Source: Streptomyces sp. WMMC940 (GTDB taxonomy: Bacteria > Actinomycetota > Actinomycetes > Streptomycetales > Streptomycetaceae). From it: a DNA stretch of 64,000 bases. The DNA lies in assembly GCF_027460265.1 (NCBI RefSeq), contig NZ_JAPZBC010000001.1, positions 5,560,001-5,624,000 of the forward strand. Reading direction: 5' to 3'. Numbering within the stretch: position 1 is the first letter of the stretch; each line of letters opens with the position of its first letter. Below, one piece after another: positions 17,176-25,302 of this stretch. The notes under the pieces were generated by a model. That model saw nothing but the letters and a program-made list of their open reading frames with translations, was not told the DNA's origin and did not search any database. The position numbers and the translations under genes are program-made.

Positions 17176-18927
17176 CTAGTACGCCAGCGTCGTCATCATC
17201 CCGGACTCCGAGTGGTAGATGTTGTGGCAGTGGAACATCCACAGCCCCGGATTGTCGGCGTCGAAGTCCGCCACCAGTTTGCGGTGCGGCAGCAGGATCG
17301 CCGTGTCCTTGCGGGCGCCCAGCGCGTCGATGCCGGCCAGGGCGAAGGTGTGGCCGTGCAGGTGCATGGGGTGCCACATGTCCGTGGCGTTGATGACCAC
17401 CAGCCGCACCCGCTCGCCGTACTCGATCCTGTGGAGCACCTCCGGGTCGTACGGCTGCCGGTCGAATGCCCAGTCGTACCGCTTCATGCCGCCGGTCAGC
17501 GTGAACCGGATGAGACGGTCCGGGCGGCGCCGGTCCAGTGCCACCGAGTCCTCGGGCCGCAGGCGCGCGGACGACTGCAGCACCCTGCGGTCCAACTCCG
17601 ACGGGCGGGTGGACGGCTTGGGCGTGGCCCCGCGGCCCGTCCGCAGCACGGCCATCGCCGAGCCCCTCTTGCCCTCCGCCAGCGCCGTGAACGGGAACAC
17701 CCCGTCCTTCGCGGTGACCATCACGTCGTACCGCTCGGCCATGCCCAGCAGCAGCGCGTCGGTCTTGTACGGGTGGACGGGGAAGCCGTCCGAGTGGACG
17801 ACGGTCATCTCGTGGCCGCCGAGTGCCACCCGGAAGGCCGTCTCGCCGCCCGCGTTGATGATCCGCAGCCGGATCCGGTCGCCCGGCTTCGCCCTGAACT
17901 CGGTCGGGTCGTCCGCCGTGCGCCCGTTGATCAGGTAGTACGGATACGCGACATCGCCCGCGTGGCCGCCGAGCAGCTTGCTCACGGCGTCGCTCATCAG
18001 CCGGCGCGGGCCCCTGCCGTCGGCCGGCCCGGGCGCATCGCGTCCGGCGTCCGGGTCCCCGGCCCTGGCAGGCCCGTACCCGGCGTCGACCCCGCCGGTC
18101 GGCCGGGACCGAGGACGGCCGTCGCGCTCCTCGTCGTCCCCCTCCTCGCGGTCCTCGCGGTCCTCGCGGTCCCGCTCGCGCCGGTCGTCCCCGTCGCCGC
18201 CGTGGCCGCCGTCGTGCGCGTTGCCGTGGCCCATGGCGGGCTTGCCCTTGCGGAGCTGTGACAGCACGTCGTCCGGAGTGGACCCGCCCACGCCGTCGAT
18301 CCAGTCGTCCAGGACGATGACCCACTCGTGGTCGTAGGCGAGCGGCTCCTTCGGGTCGTCCACGATCAGCGGCGCGTACATGCCGCTGTCGATCTGCACT
18401 CCGTAGTGGGGGTGGAACCAGTACGTACCGGCGTGCGGCACGGTGAAGCGGTACTCGAAGGTCCCGCCCGGCTTGACCGCCGGCTGCGTCACGCCCGGCA
18501 CGCCGTCCATCTTGTTCTCGAGGGCGATGCCGTGCCAGTGCACGGTGGTGGGCACCGGCAGGTGGTTGGCCAGGGTGAGCTCGAGCGTGTCCCCGGCGTT
18601 GATCCGCACCTCCTTGCCCGGCAGCCGGTCGTTGTACGTCCACGTCCTGAACGTGCGCCCGCGGCCGATGTCGACCGTGCTGGGCGTGGCCGTGAACGTA
18701 CGTGTGCGGAGCGGGCCCACGCTGCGCACCGCCGCCGGGCCGCCGACCTTCTTGCCGTCGGCCCGTACGGAACCCTCGGCGGGGGCCCCCGCCGCGCCAC
18801 GGCCGCCGTCGTCCGCCCCGCCGCCGGAGCAGGCGGCGAGCAGCCCCGATCCGGCGGCGGCGATCCCGGCGCCGAGTACGGCGCGACGGGTGCGAGAGGT
18901 CTGACGGGTGTGCTCCTGACTGGACAT
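17176..18927 (-). CDS. Secreted multicopper oxidase, probable Tat lipoprotein
   Basis: A 583-residue copper oxidase. The N-terminus holds a twin-arginine motif (SRTRRAVLG, residues 11-19) and a lipobox LLAAC with Cys33, so it is probably exported folded by Tat and lipid-anchored. All four copper-ligand blocks are present: HWHG (130-133), WFHPHYG (170-176), MWHPMHLHGH and the terminal HCHNIYHSESGM, which contains the type 1 Cys, His and Met. Substrates in the family are metal ions or phenols. An unusual acidic/Arg stretch of about 80 residues (DDRRERDREDREDREE and on) splits the middle domain. The start at 18927 has GGAGG upstream and is divergent from the DUF998 gene. Confidence 0.9.
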   Translation of the reverse strand: MSSQEHTRQTSRTRRAVLGAGIAAAGSGLLAACSGGGADDGGRGAAGAPAEGSVRADGKKVGGPAAVRSVGPLRTRTFTATPSTVDIGRGRTFRTWTYNDRLPGKEVRINAGDTLELTLANHLPVPTTVHWHGIALENKMDGVPGVTQPAVKPGGTFEYRFTVPHAGTYWFHPHYGVQIDSGMYAPLIVDDPKEPLAYDHEWVIVLDDWIDGVGGSTPDDVLSQLRKGKPAMGHGNAHDGGHGGDGDDRRERDREDREDREEGDDEERDGRPRSRPTGGVDAGYGPARAGDPDAGRDAPGPADGRGPRRLMSDAVSKLLGGHAGDVAYPYYLINGRTADDPTEFRAKPGDRIRLRIINAGGETAFRVALGGHEMTVVHSDGFPVHPYKTDALLLGMAERYDVMVTAKDGVFPFTALAEGKRGSAMAVLRTGRGATPKPSTRPSELDRRVLQSSARLRPEDSVALDRRRPDRLIRFTLTGGMKRYDWAFDRQPYDPEVLHRIEYGERVRLVVINATDMWHPMHLHGHTFALAGIDALGARKDTAILLPHRKLVADFDADNPGLWMFHCHNIYHSESGMMTTLAY

Positions 18928-19019
18928 GGCCCTCCGGTCGGTCGAACATGCGCGCACCACCCCCGCAGGGGACGGGCCCCGGGTGGGGCTGAACGCGGCA
19001 CGATCTAGCATGGGGCACG

Positions 19020-19736
19020 ATGCCCGAAACATCCGGTACATCCAGAACTGTCGCGCTGCTTATCGCACTCGGCGCCCTGCTCTACACCGCATGGGTGCTG
19101 GAACTGCTCCTGGCCACCGGCCTCGACCCGGTCCGGGCGTACGTCAGCGAACTCTCGGCCGCCGACCAGCCCTTCGGTGGCCTGTTCCGCGCCACGGACC
19201 TCGCCGCCGGGCTGCTCGTCCTCGCCGGGGCGGCCGTCGCCCTGCCGACGCGTCCGAGACGGCCGTGGTCCGTCGCCGGCTGGACCGCCCTCGCCGTGTT
19301 CGGCCTGGCGACCGCCCTCGACTCACGGCTGCCGCTCAGCTGCGCGCCCACCGACGATCCCGAGTGCGCCGCCCTGGAGACGGCGGGCCTCGTCCCGGCC
19401 ACGCACGCCGCGCACGCCGTCAGTTCCGGTCTCGCCATGACGGGCGCCCTCACCGGCATGGTCGCGCTCACGGTCGCGGCCCGCCGCTACCACCGGTGGC
19501 CCGCGCTGGGCCGGTTCGGGCCGGGTCTCGTCGCCGTCGAACTCGCCGCCACCGTCTGGACGCTGACCGCCGTCGCCGCCTTCGAGGCGGGCCGCGGCAT
19601 CTGGTGGCTCGGCGCCGGGCAGCGACTCCAGGTGCTGGTCGTGGCAGGGTGGCTGGCGGTACTCGCGCTTTCCGTGGCGCGGGAGGGCACGGGCCGTCCG
19701 GGTGCGGGACGGCCGGGATCGAGGGGGACGGCGTGA
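19020..19736 (+). CDS. DUF998-family membrane protein
   Basis: A 238-residue protein with six predicted membrane helices. The pattern YVSELSAADQPFGGLFRATD after helix 1 and the overall layout fit the DUF998 family, whose function is unknown. TAGCAT at 19006-19011 lies eight bases before the ATG and no ribosome site is present, suggesting a leaderless transcript. It overlaps the following hydrolase gene by four bases (GTGA, 19733-19736), so the two are likely coupled. Confidence 0.8.
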   Translation: MPETSGTSRTVALLIALGALLYTAWVLELLLATGLDPVRAYVSELSAADQPFGGLFRATDLAAGLLVLAGAAVALPTRPRRPWSVAGWTALAVFGLATALDSRLPLSCAPTDDPECAALETAGLVPATHAAHAVSSGLAMTGALTGMVALTVAARRYHRWPALGRFGPGLVAVELAATVWTLTAVAAFEAGRGIWWLGAGQRLQVLVVAGWLAVLALSVAREGTGRPGAGRPGSRGTA

Positions 19737-20578
19737 CGTTCGTACGGATCGGCGGAGTGCCCCACCACGTGGTGGCCGAGGGCAACGGACCCGTCTGCGT
19801 CCTCAGCGCGGGCCTCGCCATGAGCTGGTTCGACTGGGACCCCGTCGTACCCCTGCTGGCCCCGTACCGCACCGTCGTCCGCTTCGACCGGCCGGGGCAC
19901 GGGCTGAGCGGCACCGCCGCGGTGCCTCCGTCCGCCGCGGGGGAGGCCCACCGCATCGCCGGGATCCTCGACGCCCTCGGGCTCGGCGGCCCGCCCGCCA
20001 CCGTCGTCGGACACTCCATCGCGGGCTTCCACGTGGAGGCCTTCGCCCGGCTCCACCCCGCCCGCACGGCCGGACTCGTCCTGGTCGACGCCAGCATCGA
20101 GGAGGACGCCGGAGCCCCCCGCGCCCCCGCCGTCCGTACGGCCGTGGCACACGGCCTCGGCACGGCGCTGACGGCGGTCGGAGCGCCCGCCGCGATCGGC
20201 CCTGCCCTCCGCCGCGCCGTGGTCCGGCTGTCCCGCGAAGGCGGCGGCGACCCGGCCCCCGCCACGCTCGTACGCCGCTGCTACGGCACCTCGCGCGTGC
20301 TCCGGGGCGCGTTGCTGGAGAACACCCACTACCGCGCGGTCGCTGCCGAACTGCTCGACCTGCGCACCCGGTTCCCGCTTCCGCACGGCGTGCCCGTGAC
20401 CGTGCTGGCCGCGTCGGACGGTCGCGGCCGTCGCTCGACGGGCCGCTGGCTGGCACGCCAGCGCGCACTCGCCGCGGAACTCGGCGAGGCGCACTTCGAG
20501 GCCGTCGAGCCGTCGGGGCACCTGGTCATGCTGGACCGCCCGGACGCGGTGGCCCGGGCGGTCCTGAAGCAGGGGTGA
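19733..20578 (+). CDS. Alpha/beta-hydrolase
   Basis: A 281-residue soluble hydrolase. It has the oxyanion region LSAGLAMSWFDWDPVVPLL, the FDRPGHGLS block, the nucleophile elbow VGHSIAGFH (Ser), the acid strand and the final His in PSGHLVMLDRPDAV. The GTG start overlaps the DUF998 stop and has GAGGGGGA upstream. This is a typical two-gene operon with the membrane protein. The substrate is unknown. Confidence 0.85.
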   Translation: MTFVRIGGVPHHVVAEGNGPVCVLSAGLAMSWFDWDPVVPLLAPYRTVVRFDRPGHGLSGTAAVPPSAAGEAHRIAGILDALGLGGPPATVVGHSIAGFHVEAFARLHPARTAGLVLVDASIEEDAGAPRAPAVRTAVAHGLGTALTAVGAPAAIGPALRRAVVRLSREGGGDPAPATLVRRCYGTSRVLRGALLENTHYRAVAAELLDLRTRFPLPHGVPVTVLAASDGRGRRSTGRWLARQRALAAELGEAHFEAVEPSGHLVMLDRPDAVARAVLKQG

Positions 20579-20717
20579 GGGGGCGACGGCAGTTCGCCGA
20601 GCACCGCGGGTCACCGGCCCGTCGGCCGAGTCGGCGTGGCGGGTCGCCGGGGGCTGCCGCCGGCGTACCGACGCATCGGCGTCGCGAGCCGGCGGCGGCC
20701 GCTACCGGGGTGGCGAC

Positions 20718-20892
20718 GGTGGGGCCCGCGTACCTCCTGGCGGAGGGGTGGCGGGGTGGCGGCTTGGTGCCTGCCGCACACCCGCGCCCCGGGGCGGAGG
20801 GTGGTGGTCCGGTGCGGCGGCGGTGGGGCCCGCGTACCTCCTGGGCGGAGAAGTGGCGGGGTGGTGGCTGGATGCCCCGTACCCGCGCAACC
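20718..20892. repeat. Two imperfect copies of a ~104-bp unit in a gene-free gap
   Basis: GGTGGGGCCCGCGTACCTCC begins at 20718 and again at 20822. Each copy is followed by a similar GGCGGAG, GTGGCGGGGTGG and GGCT tract, giving about 70 related bases per copy. The gap 20579-20939 between the hydrolase stop and the convergent CBS gene contains this repeat and no recognisable gene. Confidence 0.7.
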
Positions 20893-20939
20893 GTGCACCC
20901 GCGTGGCGCCCCCTGCGGCGTACGCCGACTGACGCCGGA

Positions 20940-21359
20940 TCAGGCCCGTGCGTACACCTGCTCGACCCACTGGGCGAGCTGGTCCTCCGACAGGTGCTGC
21001 GCCAGGTCGGCCTCGCTGATCATGCCGACGAGGCGCTTGTTCTCGATCACCGGGAGCCGGCGGATCTGGTGCTCCTGCATCTCGTGCAGTACGTCGCCGA
21101 CGTCCGCGCCCGAGTCGATCCAGCGCGGGGTGCCGCGGGCCATGTCCCCCGCCGTGATCTTCGAGGGGTCGTGGCCCATGGCCACGCAGCCGACCACGAT
21201 GTCGCGGTCGGTCAGAATGCCGCACAGCCGCTCGTCGGCGTCGGCGATGGGCAGCGCGCCCACGTTCAGCTCGCGCATCAACTGCGCGGCACGGTCGAGA
21301 GTTTCGTGCGCCGGGATCCACTGGGCCCCGGGGTGCATGATGTCCTTGGCGGTCGTCAT
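20940..21359 (-). CDS. CBS-domain pair protein
   Basis: A 139-residue soluble protein made of two CBS motifs, MTTAKDIMHPGAQWIPAHET through GILTDRDIVV and then MARGTPRWIDSGADVGDVLH through GMISEADLAQHL. Such stand-alone pairs bind adenine nucleotides and are often induced in dormancy or redox stress (for example mycobacterial Hrp1). AGGAGGT lies upstream of the ATG. The partner protein is unknown. Confidence 0.88.
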   Translation of the reverse strand: MTTAKDIMHPGAQWIPAHETLDRAAQLMRELNVGALPIADADERLCGILTDRDIVVGCVAMGHDPSKITAGDMARGTPRWIDSGADVGDVLHEMQEHQIRRLPVIENKRLVGMISEADLAQHLSEDQLAQWVEQVYARA

Positions 21360-21678
21360 GGGGTTCCTACCTCCTGGGCGCGGCCGACGCCCGTCGTCAC
21401 CCGATGTCACGCCCGTCGTCCCATGCGGGTGGAGAGCGGTCCGCCGACGGCCCGGCCGACGCCCCGCACCCGGGCCGGGACCTCCCCGGCCGGGACCGCG
21501 GGGACTTCTTCGACGTGCACGCCGGCACCCGGGGCGGCAGGGAGCCGGGCAACTGGTCCCGGCGGACGCCGAGGAAGCCGTCTTCGACCTTACCGCCGAC
21601 GTCGTGGCGGCGCCCGACGTGACCGACCGGCCTCCGCGGTCCCGCGTCCAGGGGCCGCGAGGGGCGCCCCTCGGGAGT
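21360..21678. other. Gap with no convincing gene
   Basis: This stretch holds the promoter side of the CBS gene and then GC-rich sequence. A short plus-strand reading around 21500-21640 (VPADAEEAVFDLTADVV) looks protein-like but lacks a start, a ribosome site and a family match, so it is not called. Confidence 0.4.
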
Positions 21679-21720
21679 GCGCCCGCGTGGGGCGGGTGTC
21701 CGCCCGGCCCACGCGGGCGC
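21679..21720 (-). terminator. Stem-loop terminator after the DUF305 gene
   Basis: A perfect 13-bp stem, GCGCCCGCGTGGG (21679-21691) and CCCACGCGGGCGC (21708-21720), with an inner GCGG/CGCC pairing. It lies eight bases past the DUF305 stop codon. Confidence 0.75.
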
Positions 21721-21727
21721 GCCGGTC

Positions 21728-22495
21728 TCAGGCCCGGGGGGCCGAGCCCCGCTTCTCCAGGAGATCCGCCATCAGGTCCATCTCGGACTGCTGGGCGTCG
21801 ACCATCCCCTGGGCCAGGGCCTTCTCCTGGGGCACGGTGCACAGGTCCGCGCAGCCCTCCGCCATCGCGACGCCGCCCTTGTGGTGGTCGGTCATCAGCT
21901 GCAGGAAGAGGACCTCGGCCTGCTTGCCGCTCGCCTCGGCCAGCCGGTCCAGCTCGGCCTGCGTGGCCATGCCCGGCATCACCGGCCCGGCGCCGGTTGG
22001 CTGCCCGCCGTGGCCCGCGTCCCCGGTGCCGGCGCCCTGGCCGCTTCCATGAGCGCCGTTCCCGGACGTGCCGCCGTGTCCGCCGCCCCCGTGCCCGCCC
22101 TCGCCGTGGGCCCGCTCCATCCAGGCCATCGGCTCGGTCCCGGACTCCACCTTCGGCAGCTTCCACAGATCCAGCCAGCCCAGCAGCATGCCGCGCTGGT
22201 TCGCCTGGGTGTTGGCGATGTCGTAGGCGAGCCGCCGCACCTCCTCGTCCTGCGTACGGTCCCGGACGATGAAGGACATCTCCACCGCCTGCTGGTGGTG
22301 GACGGCCATGTCGCGGGCGAAACCCGCGTCGGCCGAGCCCGCAGCGGGGGCGGCCGGGACCCCCGCGCCGCCCCCTTGCCCGCCGGGGTGCTCGTCGCCG
22401 CCCGCGGACGCGACCGTGGCCGCGCCCGCGAACAGCAGCGCCGAGACCACCGCGGCGAGCGAGACCCAGTGCGTACGCGTCAGCGCGAGCGTCAC
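21728..22495 (-). CDS. DUF305-family exported His-rich protein
   Basis: A 255-residue protein with a signal or anchor segment (VSLAAVVSALLFAGAATVAS). It has two DUF305 halves: FARDMAVHHQQAVEMSFIVR and VLFLQLMTDHHKGGVAMAEG. The paired HH-Q/K motifs are the family hallmark, and the family is often found with copper or other metal genes. A Gly/His-rich linker (GEGGHGGGGHGG) could also bind metal. The GTG start overlaps the stop of the upstream DUF3105 gene by four bases (GTGA), so the pair is coupled. A metal-handling role is inferred only. Confidence 0.88.
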   Translation of the reverse strand: MTLALTRTHWVSLAAVVSALLFAGAATVASAGGDEHPGGQGGGAGVPAAPAAGSADAGFARDMAVHHQQAVEMSFIVRDRTQDEEVRRLAYDIANTQANQRGMLLGWLDLWKLPKVESGTEPMAWMERAHGEGGHGGGGHGGTSGNGAHGSGQGAGTGDAGHGGQPTGAGPVMPGMATQAELDRLAEASGKQAEVLFLQLMTDHHKGGVAMAEGCADLCTVPQEKALAQGMVDAQQSEMDLMADLLEKRGSAPRA

Positions 22496-23142
22496 GCGCT
22501 CAGTCCGCCCGTGCACGCGGCGCCCGGCTCCGGCGTCTGCGGGCCCTGCACGTACTTGGTGAAGAACTGGTCCACCCGCGGGTCGTCCGCGCCGTCGACC
22601 GTCACCTGCTTGCCCCAGGCGCTGAGCATGATGGCACCGGCCTGGTCCTTCACCGGGCTCATCATCGAGTACGAGGTCTTGCCGACCTTGTCCTTGAGCT
22701 TCTGCACGTCCGCGGCCGGGGCCTCGTCGCTGTACGTGACCCACACGGCGCCGTGCTCCAGCGAGTGGACGGCGTTCACCTCGGGGATCGGCTTGTCGTA
22801 GACGTTGCGGTCGCAGTTCATCCACGCCTGGTGGTGGTCACCGCCGACCGGAGGCTTCATCGGGTACGTCACGGCCGTGGTGACGTGGTTGCGCCCGAGC
22901 TTCTTGGCGTCCCAGGACTTCTCGTCCTTGATGGGCGCCTTGGCCGCGGCCTCGGCCTGCTCCTTCTTCTCGGACTCCTTGTTCAGCACGTATGTGCCGA
23001 AGCCGACGAGTCCCGCCACCAGGACCGCGCTGAGCGAGATCGTGATGATGCGGTTGCGGCGCTCACGGGCCTGTTCGGCGCGGCGCATCTCCTCTATGCG
23101 GGCCCGGCGGTCGTTCGTCTTGTCGTTCGTCCTGCTCGACAC
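22492..23142 (-). CDS. DUF3105-family membrane-anchored protein
   Basis: A 216-residue protein. A charged cytoplasmic N-terminus (RRARIEEMRRAEQARERRN) is followed by one membrane helix (about residues 29-50) and an external domain. The signatures GGDHHQAWMNCDRNVYDKPI and NAVHSLEHGAVWVTY are typical of DUF3105, with conserved His and Cys suited to metal binding. The GTG start at 23142 has AGAAGGACG upstream. It forms an operon with the DUF305 gene, and a small exported protein gene lies just upstream on the same strand. Confidence 0.88.
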   Translation of the reverse strand: MSSRTNDKTNDRRARIEEMRRAEQARERRNRIITISLSAVLVAGLVGFGTYVLNKESEKKEQAEAAAKAPIKDEKSWDAKKLGRNHVTTAVTYPMKPPVGGDHHQAWMNCDRNVYDKPIPEVNAVHSLEHGAVWVTYSDEAPAADVQKLKDKVGKTSYSMMSPVKDQAGAIMLSAWGKQVTVDGADDPRVDQFFTKYVQGPQTPEPGAACTGGLSA

Positions 23143-23237
23143 TCTGCTTCGTCCTTCTGCGTCGGGGGGTGTGGGGTGTGCGCGTGGTCGCATGGCCGTG
23201 GGCCATGCCTGCGCGGACTGGCGGTGGAACGGTCCTG

Positions 23238-23681
23238 CTAGGTCCGCAGCACCTGAAGGACGTGGAGATCCGGGGCGCGGGGGAGCGCACCGGTGCTCGG
23301 TGGGCCGCTCGCGTCGCGGGCGGGCAGGGCGCCGGACGGAAGCCCCGCCGGTGCCGGCGGCGAGTCCTCGGGCGGGGCGGTGAGGACGCCGGGCGTCAGG
23401 TGCGGGAAGAGCCCGCAGTGGCCGCGGTCGTACGGACAGGTGTACGCGGCGGAGTCGGCCCGGGCGGCGCCCGGCACGGCAGGGGTGGTCTCGCCGACCC
23501 GCCCGGCGGCCCGGGTCTCCCCGGTCTCCCGGTGGGTGCCGTGCTCGCGTGCCGCCCCGGCGCCGCCCGTGTGGGTCTGTCCCATGCAGAGGAAGAGCGC
23601 GGCGAGGAGCGTCGCCACGGCACTCCCCAGCGCCATGGGACGCGCGGTGTGCGCGGTGCGGGCGTTCCGCATGCCCCCCAT
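23238..23681 (-). CDS. Small exported Cys-containing protein
   Basis: A 147-residue protein with an N-terminal hydrophobic segment (MALGSAVATLLAALFLCMGQ). The mature part is Pro/Gly-rich and contains CPYDRGHCG, where two Cys and a His could bind metal or form a disulfide. No family is recognised. ATG at 23681 or 23672 can serve as start. It lies 95 bp upstream of the DUF3105-DUF305 pair on the same strand and may belong to that operon. Confidence 0.55.
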   Translation of the reverse strand: MGGMRNARTAHTARPMALGSAVATLLAALFLCMGQTHTGGAGAAREHGTHRETGETRAAGRVGETTPAVPGAARADSAAYTCPYDRGHCGLFPHLTPGVLTAPPEDSPPAPAGLPSGALPARDASGPPSTGALPRAPDLHVLQVLRT

Positions 23682-23823
23682 GGGCGCAGATGGTAACGGC
23701 GGGTACGTGCTCCATGTCATACGGGGTGCGTAATCTGGGCGAAACCCCGGGTCGTGATACTGAAGCTCCTCCTCTACGCCCTGGCGGTGGTGCACAGGCC
23801 GTCTGAACTGCAAGGATGTGGCT

Positions 23824-25185
23824 ATGGACAAGCAGCAGGAATTCGTGCTCCGTACGCTCGAGGAGCGCGACATCCGGTTCGTACGCCTGTGGTTCACCGA
23901 TGTGCTCGGCTTCCTGAAGTCGGTCGCGGTGGCCCCCGCCGAGCTCGAGCAGGCCTTTGACGAGGGCATCGGCTTCGACGGCTCCGCGATCGAGGGCTTC
24001 GCCCGTGTGTACGAGTCGGACATGATCGCCAAGCCGGACCCGGGCACCTTCCAGATCCTGCCGTGGCGCGCGGAGGCCCCCGGTACGGCACGCATGTTCT
24101 GCGACATCCTCATGCCGGACGGCTCGCCGTCCTTCGCCGACCCTCGCTTCGTCCTGAAGCGGATCCTGGCGAAGACCTCGGACCTGGGTTTCACGTTCTA
24201 CACCCACCCCGAGATCGAGTTCTTCCTGCTGAAGGACCGGCCCCTGGACGGCTCGCGCCCCACCCCCGCGGACAACTCCGGATACTTCGACCACACCCCG
24301 CAGAACGTCGGCATGGACTTCCGCCGCCAGGCCATCACCATGCTGGAGTCCATGGGCATCTCGGTGGAGTTCAGCCACCACGAGGGTGCGCCGGGCCAGC
24401 AGGAGATCGACCTCCGGTACGCGGACGCGCTGTCCACCGCGGACAACATCATGACGTTCCGCCTGGTCATGAAGCAGGTCGCGCTGGAGCAGGGGGTCCA
24501 GGCGACCTTCATGCCGAAGCCGTTCTCCGAGCACCCCGGCTCCGGCATGCACACGCACCTGTCCCTCTTCGAGGGCGACCGGAACGCCTTCTACGAGTCG
24601 GGTGCCGAGTACCAGCTCTCCAAGGTGGGACGTTCCTTCATCGCCGGCCTGCTCAGGCACGCCGCGGAGATCTCCGCCGTCACCAACCAGTGGGTCAACT
24701 CCTACAAGCGCATCTGGGGCGGTTCGGCCCGCACCGCCGGCTCCGGCGGCGAGGCCCCCTCGTACATCTGCTGGGGCCACAACAACCGCTCGGCCCTGAT
24801 CCGCGTCCCGATGTACAAGCCGGGCAAGACCGGCTCCGCGCGCATCGAGGTCCGCTCCCTCGACGCCGGCGCCAACCCCTATCTCGCCTACGCGGTCCTG
24901 CTCGCCGCGGGCCTCAAGGGCATCGAGGAGGGCTACGAACTCCCGGCCGGCGCCGACGACGACGTCTGGGCACTCTCGGACTCCGAGCGCCGCGCGATGG
25001 GGATCGAGCCGCTCCCGCAGAACCTCGGCGAGGCGATCATGCTGATGGAGCGCAGCGAACTGGTCGCGGAGACGCTCGGCGAGCACGTGTTCGACTTCTT
25101 CCTCCGCAACAAGAAGCAGGAGTGGGAGGAGTACCGCTCCGAGGTCACGGCGTTCGAGCTGCGGAAGAACCTGCCGGTGCTGTAG
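23824..25185 (+). CDS. glnA2: Glutamine synthetase family protein (GSI-like, GlnA2 type)
   Basis: A 453-residue GSI-fold enzyme. It has FDGSAIEGFARVYESDM near residue 51, the metal strand THPEIEFFLL, HHEGAPGQQEIDLRY, HPGSGMHTHLSLF and NSYKRIWGG. The adenylylation segment of GSI-beta (a Tyr within NLYDLPP) is replaced by GYELPAGADDDVW, so it is probably not a GlnE target. Its S. coelicolor counterpart GlnA2 is reported to act as a gamma-glutamylpolyamine synthetase rather than a true glutamine synthetase, so ammonia may not be the substrate. The ATG at 23824 has AAGGA eight bases upstream. It is monocistronic, with a strong terminator after it. Confidence 0.9.
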   Translation: MDKQQEFVLRTLEERDIRFVRLWFTDVLGFLKSVAVAPAELEQAFDEGIGFDGSAIEGFARVYESDMIAKPDPGTFQILPWRAEAPGTARMFCDILMPDGSPSFADPRFVLKRILAKTSDLGFTFYTHPEIEFFLLKDRPLDGSRPTPADNSGYFDHTPQNVGMDFRRQAITMLESMGISVEFSHHEGAPGQQEIDLRYADALSTADNIMTFRLVMKQVALEQGVQATFMPKPFSEHPGSGMHTHLSLFEGDRNAFYESGAEYQLSKVGRSFIAGLLRHAAEISAVTNQWVNSYKRIWGGSARTAGSGGEAPSYICWGHNNRSALIRVPMYKPGKTGSARIEVRSLDAGANPYLAYAVLLAAGLKGIEEGYELPAGADDDVWALSDSERRAMGIEPLPQNLGEAIMLMERSELVAETLGEHVFDFFLRNKKQEWEEYRSEVTAFELRKNLPVL

Positions 25186-25220
25186 GGGCGGGCCGGCGCG
25201 GGGTGTCCCGCGGGAACGAG

Positions 25221-25257
25221 CCGCGGGGCCGACGGTCGCGAACCGTCGGCCCCGCGG
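25221..25257. terminator. Strong bidirectional terminator, glnA2 and subtilase
   Basis: A perfect 16-bp stem, CCGCGGGGCCGACGGT (25221-25236) and ACCGTCGGCCCCGCGG (25242-25257), with a five-base loop. It lies between two convergent genes, 36 bp after glnA2 and 46 bp after the subtilase stop. Confidence 0.88.
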
Positions 25258-25302
25258 TGTCCCCATCGCGCGGGGGAGCCCGCGCCGCCCTTGCCGGCCG
25301 AG

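Noticed and set aside
21480..21650. Possible small gene fragment reading VPADAEEAVFDLTADVV
   Set aside because: No start or ribosome site, a frame change is needed, and no family is recognised.
22495..25266. Long minus-strand frame running through glnA2 into the DUF3105 gene
   Set aside because: Only the part up to 23142 has a ribosome site and family motifs; the rest is antisense to glnA2.
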